A stretch of 64,000 nt of DNA from Bog-756 sp963734435 (GTDB lineage: Bacteria; Actinomycetota; Acidimicrobiia; Acidimicrobiales; RAAP-2), in NCBI GenBank assembly GCA_963734435.1, contig CAVTHA010000008.1:62001-126000 (forward strand), given 5' to 3'. Under the pieces are notes generated by a model. The model was given only the letters and a program-made list of their open reading frames with translations, made no database searches and was not told where the DNA came from. The position numbers and the translations under genes are program-made. Within the stretch, counting starts at the first letter, position 1. Each line of letters begins with the position of its first letter. Positions 1 through 8,798 of the stretch are shown in pieces.

Positions 1-1
1 G

Positions 2-853
2 CTGCCGGAGGTCCTGGAAGCGGTGCAGGACGGCCGGTTGGACCTCGGCTTCGTCCCATTGGAGAACGCCATCGAAGGCACGGTTCGGGACATCATCGAC
101 AGTCTGGTCTTCGAGTTCGACCTGCGCATTCAGCGGGAAGTGGTGCTGGACATCCATCTCCATCTGATGGCGCTCACCGGCACCGCCCTCGGTGAGGTCG
201 AGCGGGTGGCGTCCATACCCATGGCGACCGCCCAATGCCGCCGCTTCCTGACGGAGCGGCTCCCGGGCGCCGAGATGCTCGCCACGAACTCGACGGCGGA
301 GGCAGCCCGGCTGGTGGGCGAGCATGATCCGGCCATGTCGGAGCGACCCACCGCAGCCATCGCCCCCCGGCTGGCGGCCACCCTCTACGGCCTCGACATC
401 CTGGTCGAGGACGTCGAGGACCACCCCGAGAACCAGACCCGGTTCGTCTCGGTGGCCCGATCCGGCATCCCCGCCCCCACCGGCCACGATCGGACCAGCA
501 TCGCCTGCTTCCAGCGCAGCGACCATCCCGGCAGTCTCTACGGCATCCTCGGTCAGTTCGCGGCGCGCAACATCAACCTCAGCAAGCTCGAGTCACGCCC
601 TACCAAGAAGGCACTCGGCGAGTACTGCTTCATCATCGACTTCGACGGCCACATCGCCGATGCGGTCGTGGGCGATTGTTTACGTGATCTCCACGCCGAG
701 CTGGCCGGCGTCAAGTTCCTCGGGTCGTACCCTGCCGCCGGACCGAAGGGCCCCGCCATCCGGCGTGACGCGGAAGCGTCAGGACGGGAGGCGCTCGAGT
801 GGGTCGAGCGGCTGCATACCGAGATTGCAACGGACGAGACGACGAACCGCTGA
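2..853 (+). CDS. pheA: Prephenate dehydratase, 5' end outside window
   Basis: Converts prephenate to phenylpyruvate in phenylalanine biosynthesis; cytoplasmic. The reading frame is open from the first bases, so the start lies upstream. The motif PLENAIEGTV near the visible start is the family's P(I/L)ENS-EGTV signature of the catalytic domain. The final third is an ACT regulatory domain, with HPGSLYGIL and the ESRP motif that binds phenylalanine for feedback inhibition. A tail of about 30 residues follows the ACT domain. A tRNA-Ser gene starts 50 bases after the stop. Function is assigned with confidence from both domains; only the N-terminal third is missing. Confidence 0.93.
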   Translation: MPEVLEAVQDGRLDLGFVPLENAIEGTVRDIIDSLVFEFDLRIQREVVLDIHLHLMALTGTALGEVERVASIPMATAQCRRFLTERLPGAEMLATNSTAEAARLVGEHDPAMSERPTAAIAPRLAATLYGLDILVEDVEDHPENQTRFVSVARSGIPAPTGHDRTSIACFQRSDHPGSLYGILGQFAARNINLSKLESRPTKKALGEYCFIIDFDGHIADAVVGDCLRDLHAELAGVKFLGSYPAAGPKGPAIRRDAEASGREALEWVERLHTEIATDETTNR

Positions 854-902
854 CCGGTAGTCAATCCGGCTTCGGGGGCGGCGACTACCCTGGCTGTCGC
901 TC

Positions 903-987
903 GGAGGGATGGCAGAGCGGACAAATGCGCGGCTCTTGAAAAGCCGTGAGGTGCAAGCCTCCGTGGGTTCGAATCCCACTCCCTCCG
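903..987 (+). tRNA. tRNA-Ser (anticodon UGA)
   Basis: An 85-base cloverleaf. The acceptor arm GGAGGGA pairs with TCCCTCC. The anticodon stem CGGCT/AGCCG encloses loop CTTGAAA, giving anticodon TGA. There is a long variable arm, as class II serine tRNAs have, and a T-arm GTGGG-TTCGAAT-CCCAC. The 3' CCA is not encoded. A TACCCT box at 886-891 could be the -10 element. Confidence 0.96.
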
Positions 988-994
988 CGGTGTG

Positions 995-1030
995 ATGTCG
1001 CGAGACATAAGCGACTATGTCGCGAGACAT
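995..1030. repeat. Two direct copies of a 14-bp imperfect dyad
   Basis: ATGTCGCGAGACAT occurs at 995-1008 and again at 1017-1030, 22 bases apart. Each copy is a small hairpin, ATGTC/GACAT around GCGA. It lies just after tRNA-Ser and just before a gene that has lost its 5' part. It could be the scar of a mobile element or a regulator site; the sequence alone does not decide. Confidence 0.6.
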
Positions 1031-1104
1031 CGTACACATCGAGGTCAGGGCATCGGCTGGTGGTCCAGCGCCGGGTCGAGGTGAGGTGGCGCAGAGGTGA
1101 CCCG

Positions 1105-1779
1105 TCGGCCCCCATGGTCCGGGCCGCCGGGCGCCGCCATGGGCCGCCGGGTCCGGTGGATTCGTGGCGGTCGCTGCGCAACCAGATCCGCGCCGACATT
1201 CTTGAACACGGCTACGACCCGATAAGGAATACCTTCGTCCAGGCGTACGGCGGGACCGAGGTTGACGCCTCGCTTCTCATCATCCCGCTGGTTGGCTTCC
1301 GGCCCGTGGATGACCCGCGAGTGCAGGGGACGATCATGGCGATCGAGACCGACCTTCTCGACGACCAGGGGCTCGTCCGCCGTTATCGCACCGATGCCTC
1401 AGGCGCATCGGTGGACGGCCTGGCGGGGGGAGAGGGGGCCTTCCTGGCCTGCTCTTTCTGGCTGGCTGACACCTACGTCTTGGCCGGACGGCTCGCCGAA
1501 GCCACCCTGCTCTTCGAACGCCTGCTGGAGCTGGGCAGCGATCTCGGCCTCTTCGCCGAGGAGTATGACTCCGACGACGACATGCAGGTGGGCAACTTCC
1601 CACACGCCTTCACTCATGTCTCAGTCGTCCACACCGCCCTGTTGATCTCAGAGGGAGTCGCCCCCGCGTTGTCGATGGGCCGGTGGTTGGGACCCGCTGG
1701 CCGCATCGAGTCGGTGAGCGCACCAACGTGCCGCTACGGCAACTGTCGCGTCCCAAGCGGAGAAATGTCACACCACTGA
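1105..1779 (+). pseudogene. GH15 glucoamylase/trehalase-like gene, 5'-truncated
   Basis: The translation matches the C-terminal part of glycoside hydrolase family 15: GPVD-W near 1150, then QAYGG, DASLLIIPLVGF, GGEGAFLACSFWL and GNFPHAF in the expected order. Family members are roughly 600 residues; only about 200 C-terminal residues are present. The frame stays open upstream through the tRNA gene, but no catalytic N-terminal part exists. The last 30 residues lose similarity. This is a remnant, probably cut by a rearrangement next to tRNA-Ser. The intact enzyme would hydrolyse alpha-glucosides such as trehalose. Confidence 0.75.
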
Positions 1780-2023
1780 CAAGACAGCTCTATACCGTCT
1801 GGACGGCTGAATTAGGTCGCCGCGAGAGAGCCCGTCATGACGACAGCGGAGCAAAGCCCTGGGCATCAGACCATTCGCCACTGGATAACGCCGTATTTGG
1901 GCCCCTCAGGCCGGACCCAGGAGGCCAACCCGCTCCCTCCGCCGGTGTTGGGCCCCTCGAGCTGGCCACCGAACGTCGTATCCAAATGCACCGGGCTGAA
2001 CCAGGCTCGGGGTCGGAAGTTGG
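1780..2023. other. Non-coding gap
   Basis: A gap of 244 bases between the GH15 remnant and the 3' end of the ABC permease. No convincing gene, RNA or strong hairpin is seen. Confidence 0.4.
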
Positions 2024-3237
2024 TCAGGCGTCCCTCGTCACCATCCGCCAAGCGCCGATGACCGTCCAGCCGACCAACCAGGCGATGATGACGCAGACGG
2101 CCGCCGTTCTCGGTTCGGGTACCAACAGCGATGTCCCCCGATCTCCACCCGGCCCACCGCCACCCCCGAACACGAAACTGAGCCCGGCCGGCTCCAGATG
2201 GGCGACGGCCAGGCCAACGACGGAGCGCTGCAGGTTGATCAGATGCGGGATATTGGCGCGTGAGAGGATCGGGGTCAGGACAACTTCGAGAACGATCATC
2301 AGGATCACTGACACGGTTCGCTGCCCGAGCAGCGATCCGAGCCCCAGACCGACGATGAACCCGATGACCGCCTCCAGCTCGATCCACAACCCCGTCCTGA
2401 CCATCAGCGAGATGGGTGGGGAGAGGAAGATCCGGCTGTAGTCCGAGTAGTCCTGTTCGGCAATTTGGACGGCCTGGGTGCGCGACATCGATGGTGTGGG
2501 TTGGGTGGGGATCCCCACTCCCTGAGGACCTTTGACGATGGCACCGCCGGGACCACCGCCGGGACCGCCGCCGGGACCGCCGCCGGGCCCGCCGTTGGCC
2601 GCGCCGCAGGAATGGCATACGTGGGGCCGCGGTAGTTGAAGTCGCAGACGACCTCGTTGGCATGGTCCGCGGCCCAGTTCTCGAGTCCCGTGCGCGACAG
2701 TCCGGCGGGCACGTTCACACCGCTGTAGTTGATCTGTGTCGGGGCGGCGAAGACGCATACGGCACAGACGACGGTGAACCCGATCGCCACCAACGGCACG
2801 ATGATCGCCAATCCGGCAGGGATCCGGGCCAGGTAGAGCGCCAATCGGGAACGTCCGGTCACCACCAGGTGGCGGAACATCCCCTCGGTGAGGTCCACCG
2901 AACCCGCCGTGCAGCCCAACGTGGCAGCAACGATGAAGCCGAAGACGTAGAGCACCCCGGCGACCAGCGCGTTGAAGATATCGTACCCGCCGGCCGGCCC
3001 ATAGGAGTTGGGTGCGACGGCGTGCAGCACGAGCCGGATGGCGAGGAACACCGTGGGGATCCCGACGGTCACCACGATGAGCGTGATCATGAGCCCTCGA
3101 CGCTTGCGAAGCTCCATGAACCTGGTCGCGATCATGGAGCCGGTGGGGATCCAGGATCCCCGCCGGTCGTGCGAAGCGTCGGCGGCGACCGGGAGCGGGC
3201 TGGGGGCGGGTGCCCCGTGGTCGGCGACCGTCGTCAC
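2024..3237 (-). CDS. ABC-2 type transporter permease with an apparent frameshift
   Basis: Membrane partner of the ATPase encoded just upstream. The GTG start at 3237 overlaps the ATPase stop as GTGA, so translation is probably coupled. Hydrophobic segments follow residue 45 (LMITLIVVTVGIPTVFL), then GVLYVFGFIVAATLG with the TEGMFRHL motif of ABC-2 permeases, then IIVPLVAIGFTVVCAVCVF. The frame then fails between about 2605 and 2640, and the rest (two or three more helices, ending MVTRDA) continues in another frame. A 12-bp tandem repeat coding PGGG lies right after the break. One base change would restore a protein of about 400 residues, so a consensus error or recent mutation is likely. Confidence 0.65.
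2544..2591. repeat. 12-bp tandem repeat, 4 units, inside permease gene
   Basis: Units CCGCCGGGACCA, CCGCCGGGACCG (twice) and CCGCCGGGCCCG. On the minus strand they encode a glycine-rich GGGP linker in the extracytoplasmic loop of the permease. The apparent frameshift of that gene lies within about 50 bases. Confidence 0.85.
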
Positions 3238-4211
3238 TCCGAAGCCCCCAGTCGGCTGGTGACCTCCAGGAACCAGGATTCGAGCGAGGTGCGGACCTCC
3301 TGGAGCCGGTAGACCGAGATCCCGCCTTCCACCAGGAGTCGGTTGATCTCGGCGATCACGTCCCGTCGGGTCCCGGCCGGTAGCGTGATGCCGAGGCCCT
3401 CGGGCAGAGCCTCGATGCTGCCCACGATGCTCGTGCTGCCGAGAAGGGCACCGGCTCGATCCGGCTCGGAGCATTCGATCTCGAGCCCGAGCGACGATCC
3501 GGCCAGCAGGTCCGAGATCGCACCTTGGCGGATGACTTTGCCACGGTCGACGATGGCCACGGCGTTACAGGTCCGTTCCACCTCGTCGAGGAGGTGGGAG
3601 GAGAGCACAACCGTCCGACCCTCAGCCACCAGGGAGAGGAGCATGTCGCGCATGTCCTGCATACCCGCCGGATCGAGACCGTTCATGGGCTCGTCGAGGA
3701 TCAGCAATTGCGGATCGCCGATCAGACAGGCAGCCACGCCTAGGCGCTGGCGCATGCCCATCGAGTACTTCGACACCCGGTCATCGGCACGGTGCAGGAT
3801 CCCGACGCGCTCCAGGGCCGGTCCGATGCGACCCTTGGCCGCAGGTTCACGGGCGGCGGCAAGAATCTGAAGGTTCTGGCGTCCAGTCAGGTGTCCGTGA
3901 AACCGGGGCTCGTCGACGATGGCCCCGACTCTCGCCAAAGCCTTGGCACGATGTTTGGGAACCGGAAAGCCGAGCAGCGACATCGTTCCAGCGTCGGCAT
4001 GCGTCAGTCCTAGCAGGACTCGAATGAGTGTGGTCTTGCCGGCGCCATTGGGTCCGAGGTATCCAAAGGCGCTGCCGCGAGGGACGAGGAGCTCGACATC
4101 GTTGACGGCGGTATTCTCCCCGAAGCGCTTCATCAGCCCGTGGGTCTCGACCGCCCACTCTCCCTCGTCGGTGTGTGATCCGCCGAGAAAATCGGTCGTC
4201 ATGGTGCTCAT
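3234..4211 (-). CDS. ABC transporter ATP-binding protein
   Basis: ATPase of an ABC-2 exporter (325 residues). Walker A GPNGAGKTT lies near residue 55, signature YSMGMRQRLG near 150, Walker B LLILDEP near 170, and the H-loop SSHLLDEVE near 205. The central segment (GRQNLQIL, DDRVSKYSMGM) is typical of multidrug or bacitracin-type ATPases. A C-terminal domain of about 90 residues follows. The ATG at 4211 is chosen because GGAG lies 6 bases before it. It overlaps the permease start by 4 bases, forming a two-gene operon. The exported substrate is unknown. Confidence 0.88.
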   Translation of the reverse strand: MSTMTTDFLGGSHTDEGEWAVETHGLMKRFGENTAVNDVELLVPRGSAFGYLGPNGAGKTTLIRVLLGLTHADAGTMSLLGFPVPKHRAKALARVGAIVDEPRFHGHLTGRQNLQILAAAREPAAKGRIGPALERVGILHRADDRVSKYSMGMRQRLGVAACLIGDPQLLILDEPMNGLDPAGMQDMRDMLLSLVAEGRTVVLSSHLLDEVERTCNAVAIVDRGKVIRQGAISDLLAGSSLGLEIECSEPDRAGALLGSTSIVGSIEALPEGLGITLPAGTRRDVIAEINRLLVEGGISVYRLQEVRTSLESWFLEVTSRLGASE

Positions 4212-4333
4212 GGCACGCTCCGGTCTTTGATGGCACCAGAACAGAGCGCTCCGCCCTGTGAGGTGTTCACGCGGCGTCCTCTGATGCCATCGCCGCGCAC
4301 GGTAGGAGCGTAACGTCCCGGGCCCGGTCCATC

Positions 4334-4348
4334 GCTCCATCTTGGAGC
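4334..4348. promoter_or_regulatory. Dyad upstream of the ABC ATPase gene
   Basis: GCTCCA-TCT-TGGAGC is a perfect 6-bp dyad 123 bases upstream of the ATPase start. A second dyad, CAGGGAT with 11-base spacing to ATCCCTG, lies at 4369-4393. Either could be an operator or transcript end. The rest of 4394-4556 shows nothing. Confidence 0.35.
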
Positions 4349-4556
4349 ATCAATTAGCCGCCGACAATCAGGGATAACCCCGAGTCATCCCTGACGGCGC
4401 GCACGTGAGCCTGGGGATCGAGGTCGAACCCCGAAAGGGCACCAATTCAGAGACAGCGGTCCAGGGCATGTGAATTCAGATGAGGGTCTTGTCTACCGTA
4501 TTCGTGTCGTCCGTGTGGACCTTTCGATCGTGACCAGCGCTGGGTCTTGGGGCGCA

Positions 4557-5579
4557 TCAGGACGAGCGATCCGTGCCGGTTCTCGGGTGCGGCGGTACCG
4601 CCCGCCACTGTTCCATCACCTGCATACAGGCACAGCCGTCGGCGAACGCCGGCTCGATCTGCTGTCCGTTCATCACCGCATCGCGGATAGCCGCAGCCCA
4701 CGTGGCCATGGCCCCACCGTGGGGATCCCCGCCTGACGGGTTGAATTCGATGGTCTCCTTGCTGCCGTCCTGCCGATGAAGGACCACCCGGGCGTCACCG
4801 ATGTTCTCGATGGCCCCGTCCGAGCCCGTGACCACGATGCGAGGTGTCAAGGAAACCCCAGCCACGAAGGAGGAATCGACCGAGGCCGTTGCCCCCGAGC
4901 GGACTTCGACCCAGCCTGCGAAGGAGTCCTCGGCGTCGCATCGGTGGATGTTCCCGTCGGCGTCAGGGCGCTCGGTGACATTGATCCAAGTCCTCGCGCC
5001 AGCCCGGGTGACATCGCCCAGCAACCAACGAATCAGATCGATGGCGTGCGATCCGAAAGCACCGATCCAACCGCCACCCCGCGAGCGATCGAACAGCCAC
5101 CCCCAGGGGCGGAGTGGCACTCGGGAGCCCGAGGTGAATGCCGTGTACGCGAGGTGCTCTGGCTGACCGACGGCGCCGGATTCGAGCAGATCCTGCATGG
5201 CAAGGCGCGCCGGTTGGCAGCGGAACTCGAAATTGAGAAGGTTGACGACGCCCGCCGCCTCTGCCGCTTCCGCCATGAGCTGCGCCTCCTCCATCGAGGT
5301 GCCGAACGGCTTGTCACACAGGACCGCATGACCGGCATCCATCGCCCTCGTCACATGCTCCGCATGGAGGAACGGCGGCGAGTGAACAGAAACGAGGTCG
5401 AGGCCGGAGCGACAGAGGGAACTGACCGAGGCCGGATCACGCGCCGTGACTACGTCGACCACCTCACATTCCGATATCCGAAAGGCCCCGGCGACCACCC
5501 GCGCACCGAATCCAGTGCCGATGATGCCGACCCGCAACCGCCGATTGCCGGATCGCCTCTCTGGTTGGCGCGGGCGCAC
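4557..5579 (-). CDS. Gfo/Idh/MocA family oxidoreductase
   Basis: NAD(P)-dependent dehydrogenase of sugars or cyclitols; exact substrate unknown. The N-terminal Rossmann motif VGIIGTGFGARV starts near residue 17. CDKPFG near 90 carries the family's catalytic lysine (E/DKP motif). GSHAIDLIRWL near 175 carries the conserved histidine of the C-terminal domain. Length (340 residues) is normal. The GTG at 5579 is 10 bases past the stop of the TetR gene on the same strand, so the two are probably co-transcribed. An internal TTG just before RVGIIG is an alternative start. Confidence 0.85.
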   Translation of the reverse strand: MRPRQPERRSGNRRLRVGIIGTGFGARVVAGAFRISECEVVDVVTARDPASVSSLCRSGLDLVSVHSPPFLHAEHVTRAMDAGHAVLCDKPFGTSMEEAQLMAEAAEAAGVVNLLNFEFRCQPARLAMQDLLESGAVGQPEHLAYTAFTSGSRVPLRPWGWLFDRSRGGGWIGAFGSHAIDLIRWLLGDVTRAGARTWINVTERPDADGNIHRCDAEDSFAGWVEVRSGATASVDSSFVAGVSLTPRIVVTGSDGAIENIGDARVVLHRQDGSKETIEFNPSGGDPHGGAMATWAAAIRDAVMNGQQIEPAFADGCACMQVMEQWRAVPPHPRTGTDRSS

Positions 5580-5588
5580 CCGGTTGTC

Positions 5589-6251
5589 CTACGGACGCGG
5601 AGTTTCGGTTGGCAGGCTGATGCGATCGATCGCCGGGACCGCACCCAGACCCCGGGCGACGAAGGAAACGGCAGCCTCCATGAATTCGTCGTCGACTACC
5701 TCCGGTTGGAGGACCCGGAGCAGCCCGATACCGCGAAACAGGACCTCGATGATCCTCGCCGCCTGAATTGACGACTCCAATGGCTGCATGCCCCATCGAT
5801 CCCGCTCCGACTCGATGAGTTCGGCGACGGCCTGCATCGCCTCGTCGTCGGTCTGCGTCAACAGCTCCCGTGCTGCCGGGTTGCGCGCTGCGTACAGCCA
5901 GAACTCCTGGTAGAGGAGTGGGAAGTTGCCGCCCGATTCGCTGGTCTGGTTCCGGATCAGCGCGACGAAGTCCGAGAGTCGATCCTCGGGCGGCACCTCG
6001 GACCCCTCCAGCGCAGCTCGTAGTGCCTCCGTTTCCCGGTCGTAGTTGGCCTTGAACAACGCAACAAAGAGATCCTCCTTGTTTCTGAAGTTGGAGTACA
6101 CGGCGCCTTTGGTGAAGCCGGCCACGGCCGCGACCTCGTCGAGTGAGGCTCCATGAAATCCCCGCTCGGCGAACACCTGGGCGGCCGCCGCCAGAAGGTG
6201 CTGGCGAGTCTGCTCCCGACGACGCTCTGGGGTGAGGGGTTCGATGACCAT
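5589..6251 (-). CDS. TetR/AcrR family regulator
   Basis: Transcriptional repressor of 220 residues. The N-terminal helix-turn-helix is clear: LLAAAAQVFAERGFHGASL, then VAAVAGFTKGAVYSNFRNKEDLF, near residues 20-65. The rest is the helical ligand-binding and dimerisation domain. It is divergent from the drrA-like ABC gene, with 65 bases between starts containing a perfect dyad, so it very likely represses the efflux operon and itself. Its -10 box TATACT (6274 to 6269) lies inside that dyad. Confidence 0.9.
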   Translation of the reverse strand: MVIEPLTPERRREQTRQHLLAAAAQVFAERGFHGASLDEVAAVAGFTKGAVYSNFRNKEDLFVALFKANYDRETEALRAALEGSEVPPEDRLSDFVALIRNQTSESGGNFPLLYQEFWLYAARNPAARELLTQTDDEAMQAVAELIESERDRWGMQPLESSIQAARIIEVLFRGIGLLRVLQPEVVDDEFMEAAVSFVARGLGAVPAIDRISLPTETPRP

Positions 6252-6267
6252 AGGTTGCGCTACGCCG

Positions 6268-6284
6268 AAGTATAGTAGATACTT
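6268..6284. promoter_or_regulatory. Putative TetR operator between divergent tetR and drrA-like genes
   Basis: AAGTATAGTAGATACTT is a perfect 6-bp dyad (AAGTAT/ATACTT) around AGTAG. It covers the TATACT -10 box reading into tetR and lies about 20 bases upstream of the -10 for the ABC gene, so one bound repressor could block both directions. Confidence 0.65.
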
Positions 6285-6301
6285 ATGGGTATGGATGATT
6301 C

Positions 6302-6316
6302 TCTAGGGTATCTAGA
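6302..6316 (+). promoter_or_regulatory. Leaderless promoter and second dyad before ABC gene
   Basis: TAGGGT at 6304-6309 is followed by 7 bases and then ATG at 6317; no ribosome binding site is present. That spacing puts the transcript start at the A of the ATG. The same bases form a dyad, TCTAG-GGTAT-CTAGA, abutting the start codon, a possible second operator half. Confidence 0.5.
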
Positions 6317-7306
6317 ATGACAAAGACCCTGGCTACGGACATCAAGGATCGATCCCATGGTGCAGTCTGCACCACCGGTCTTGTCCGGCGGTTCGGCTCG
6401 ACGGTAGCGATCGATGAGCTGGACCTGTCCGTCCGGCAGGGGGAGATCTACGGATTCCTGGGGCCCAACGGAGCGGGCAAGTCGACTGCCGTTCGGATCT
6501 TGTGCACGCTGCTCAAGCCCAGCGCGGGAATGGCATCGGTGGCCGGCTACGACGTGGTGGCAGACCCCCAGTCGGTCCGCTTGCGCATCGGTGTGGCGCT
6601 CCAAGACGCGGCGCTGGACGAGCGCCAGACCGGAAGGGAATTGCTCACCCTCCAGGGCCGTCTCTACGGGCTCAGTCCTGCCGACATCCGGAGGCGCGTG
6701 GCAGAGGTGCTCGACCTGGTCGACATCGGTTCGGCCATCGATCGGGTGATCGGCTCCTATTCGGGTGGGATGAAACGGCGGCTCGACCTTGCCGCTTCGC
6801 TGGTCCACAACCCGAAGGTGTTGTTCCTCGACGAGCCGACCACAGGGCTCGACCCCCTTAGTCGGGCACGGGTGTGGAGCGAGGTCCGGGGACTGAATCG
6901 GGACCTCGGCATGACGATCTTCTTGACGACGCAATATCTCGAAGAAGCCGACCTGCTCGCCGATCGGGTCGGAATCATCTCAGGTGGTCGTCTGGTGGCG
7001 GAGGGGCCGCCCACGACCCTCAAGCGTTTGGTGGGTCACGACGTGATCGTGGCGGAGGTCGAAGGGAACGTCTGCGGCGCGGTCGCAGCCCTCCGGTCGA
7101 TCGATGAGCTCGACTCGATTTCGGGGACGGACGGTACCATCACGGTGAACTCTCCGGACGGTCCGGCGGCGCTGGGGACGGTCGCGATGACTCTCGGCCG
7201 GGCCGGGCTCCAGGTCAAGAGCCTCTCGATGAGGACACCCACTCTGGACGATGTCTTCATGGCGATGACCGGCTCCCGAATCGAGCGTTACGAGGTCCGC
7301 CAATGA
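6317..7306 (+). CDS. DrrA-like ABC exporter ATP-binding protein
   Basis: ATPase of a daunorubicin-resistance-type exporter (329 residues). Walker A GPNGAGKST lies near residue 51, signature YSGGMKRRLD near 150, Walker B VLFLDEPTTGLDP near 172, and the H-loop LTTQYLEEAD near 205. The C-terminal region with LRTPTLDDVF-like sequence (MRTPTLDDVFMAMTG) is diagnostic of the DrrA subfamily. It overlaps the permease gene by ATGA, so the two are translationally coupled. Regulation is probably by the divergent TetR. The substrate is likely a hydrophobic drug or lipid, inferred from family only. Confidence 0.92.
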   Translation: MTKTLATDIKDRSHGAVCTTGLVRRFGSTVAIDELDLSVRQGEIYGFLGPNGAGKSTAVRILCTLLKPSAGMASVAGYDVVADPQSVRLRIGVALQDAALDERQTGRELLTLQGRLYGLSPADIRRRVAEVLDLVDIGSAIDRVIGSYSGGMKRRLDLAASLVHNPKVLFLDEPTTGLDPLSRARVWSEVRGLNRDLGMTIFLTTQYLEEADLLADRVGIISGGRLVAEGPPTTLKRLVGHDVIVAEVEGNVCGAVAALRSIDELDSISGTDGTITVNSPDGPAALGTVAMTLGRAGLQVKSLSMRTPTLDDVFMAMTGSRIERYEVRQ

Positions 7307-8094
7307 CCGCCGGGTCGGACGCCGTCCTCGGACGCCAAGCCGGATACCTCCATGACGTCATCTCCATCGCCGGAAGGGCCCTGCGTCAGATGCCCCGGGA
7401 GCCGGCCGCCGTTCTTCCGGCCGTCTTCGTCCCCGCTTTCTTCTACGCGGTCAACCTCGGCGCGCTTGAGAACCTGGCTGGCTCGGCCACCAACTACAAG
7501 GCGTTTCTCCTACCCATGGCCATCGCCTTCGCCGTAACCGGAATGTCGAGAGCCCCGTCGCTGGTCTCGGACATCCAAGGCGGTTACTTCGACCGCCTGT
7601 GCATGACGCCGATACGTCGGACCGCGCTGCTGTTCGGCCTGATGGCGGCGGACGTAGCCGTCATTGTGGCGCTCTGTCTTCCCGTGTTGGCCATCGCCGC
7701 CGTCGTCGGCGTGCGGTTCACCACCGGTCTCCCGGGCATCGCGGTCTTCGTCGCATTTTCGGCCCTTTGGGGACTGGCGTTCACCGGGTTCCCCTATGCG
7801 GTGGCCTTGAAGACAGGAAGCCCCGCGGCCGTGAGCGCCTGCTTTGTGGTCTTCTTCCCCTTGTTCTTCCTGACCGATGCCGTCGTGCCCAAGCAGTTCC
7901 TCACCGGATGGTTCTCCACGATCGCCACCTACAACCCGGTCACCTACCTACTTGGGGCGCTACGGTCCCTCATCACCGTCGGGTGGCAAGTCGGGCCACT
8001 GTTGGAAGGCATGGCGGCTGTCGTCGGCCTGGCAACGCTGGGTATGACGCTGGCTCTGGCCGCCCTCCGGGCTCGGATCCATATGGGGGCTTGA
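7303..8094 (+). CDS. DrrB-like ABC-2 permease
   Basis: Integral membrane partner of the preceding ATPase (263 residues). About six hydrophobic segments are visible, among them AFAVTGMSRAPSLVSD, ADVAVIVALCLPVLAIAAVVG, PGIAVFVAFSALWGLAFTG, the FVVFFPLFFLTDAVVPK segment and the C-terminal AAVVGLATLGMTLALAAL. The segment with VSDIQGGYFDRL and NPVTYLLGALRSL is typical of DrrB-like proteins. The start ATG at 7303 overlaps the ATPase stop. No further gene follows in the operon. Confidence 0.9.
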   Translation: MTAGSDAVLGRQAGYLHDVISIAGRALRQMPREPAAVLPAVFVPAFFYAVNLGALENLAGSATNYKAFLLPMAIAFAVTGMSRAPSLVSDIQGGYFDRLCMTPIRRTALLFGLMAADVAVIVALCLPVLAIAAVVGVRFTTGLPGIAVFVAFSALWGLAFTGFPYAVALKTGSPAAVSACFVVFFPLFFLTDAVVPKQFLTGWFSTIATYNPVTYLLGALRSLITVGWQVGPLLEGMAAVVGLATLGMTLALAALRARIHMGA

Positions 8095-8255
8095 GGTCCG
8101 TCGACCGTCATAAGGCCGGACGTGCCTCCCATGTGCTGCGTCGACGTGTCACCCCGACCACTCCCATCCGATCGGTCCGTTCGCGATCCGCCCATCCGTT
8201 CGCCGAGGACATCCTCCGAACCCGGGCTTCCCCTGAGGCCAGCTCGAGGCCAGAT

Positions 8256-8571
8256 TCAACCGATGGTCGTGATGTAGGCGCCTACAAGCGTTGCGGCCTG
8301 TTGATCAACACCACCTTGTCGACGTTCGGCGTGTCCGTCCTGGAAATGGTCGAATGCCGCGGTTGACGAGATCGGGTTGACCTCGCTGTCGCCGTGATCG
8401 TGGAATGAGACATGGACGAACGAGCCATCCTCGAGACGCAGCACGATGTAGCTGACGTTCGTAGGCTTGGTCTCCTCGAGCTCGGCGAATACACCCTCGA
8501 CCCGCCGTTCGTTCTCATCGGCGTCCTCAGCCGACTTTGCGGTATCAGCGCGTCACCAATCTCTTCTGCAT
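8256..8571 (-). pseudogene. Small ABM-like protein gene, degraded N-terminus
   Basis: The readable frame encodes a segment like antibiotic-biosynthesis-monooxygenase-type small proteins: DADENERRVEGVFAELEE, then VSYIVLRLEDGSFVHVSF, then AFDHFQDGHAERR and TLVGAY at the end. An ATG at 8571 leads into a stop (TGA) after eight codons, and the homologous part is in another frame, so the N-terminus is broken. Translation from an internal GTG at 8444 would give only 62 residues. The family assignment rests on pattern, not on a search. The 160 bases between the DrrB-like gene and this remnant show nothing. Confidence 0.45.
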
Positions 8572-8642
8572 CGTCAGACTCCTTCGTGCGCTGGATGCGG
8601 TGCGTTGTAGGCCGTGGGGCATGCGGTGTGCTGTGTAGCGCC

Positions 8643-8680
8643 TGTGGTGTGTGGTGTGTGGTGTGTGGTGGGTGGTGTGC
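8643..8680. repeat. TG-rich simple repeat
   Basis: A run of TGTGGTG-type units (about 38 bases, only T and G), strongly unlike the surrounding GC-rich DNA. It lies in the gap between the degraded small gene and the 3' end of the MaoC gene. No coding role is evident. Confidence 0.8.
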
Positions 8681-8798
8681 GCGGATGCCCGGGACCGGGG
8701 GAATCAGTCCGTGGCGGCCTGGTGTTAGGGCTGACCACGCAGCTTGAGGTGCCGACTGCTGTTCCATCGCCCCGTGTGGCACCTGTTGGGCCGTCTCC

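Noticed and set aside
903..2023. Genomic island or prophage integrated at tRNA-Ser
   Set aside because: No integrase, no duplicated tRNA 3' end and no phage genes are visible; only a truncated gene and a small repeat.
1837..2061. 74-codon plus-strand ORF after the GH15 remnant
   Set aside because: No recognisable motif, no ribosome binding site, and it overlaps the permease 3' end.
2544..2640. Programmed frameshift in the ABC permease
   Set aside because: No slippery heptamer or conserved stimulator is seen, and similar breaks occur in many unrelated genes, so an indel is simpler.
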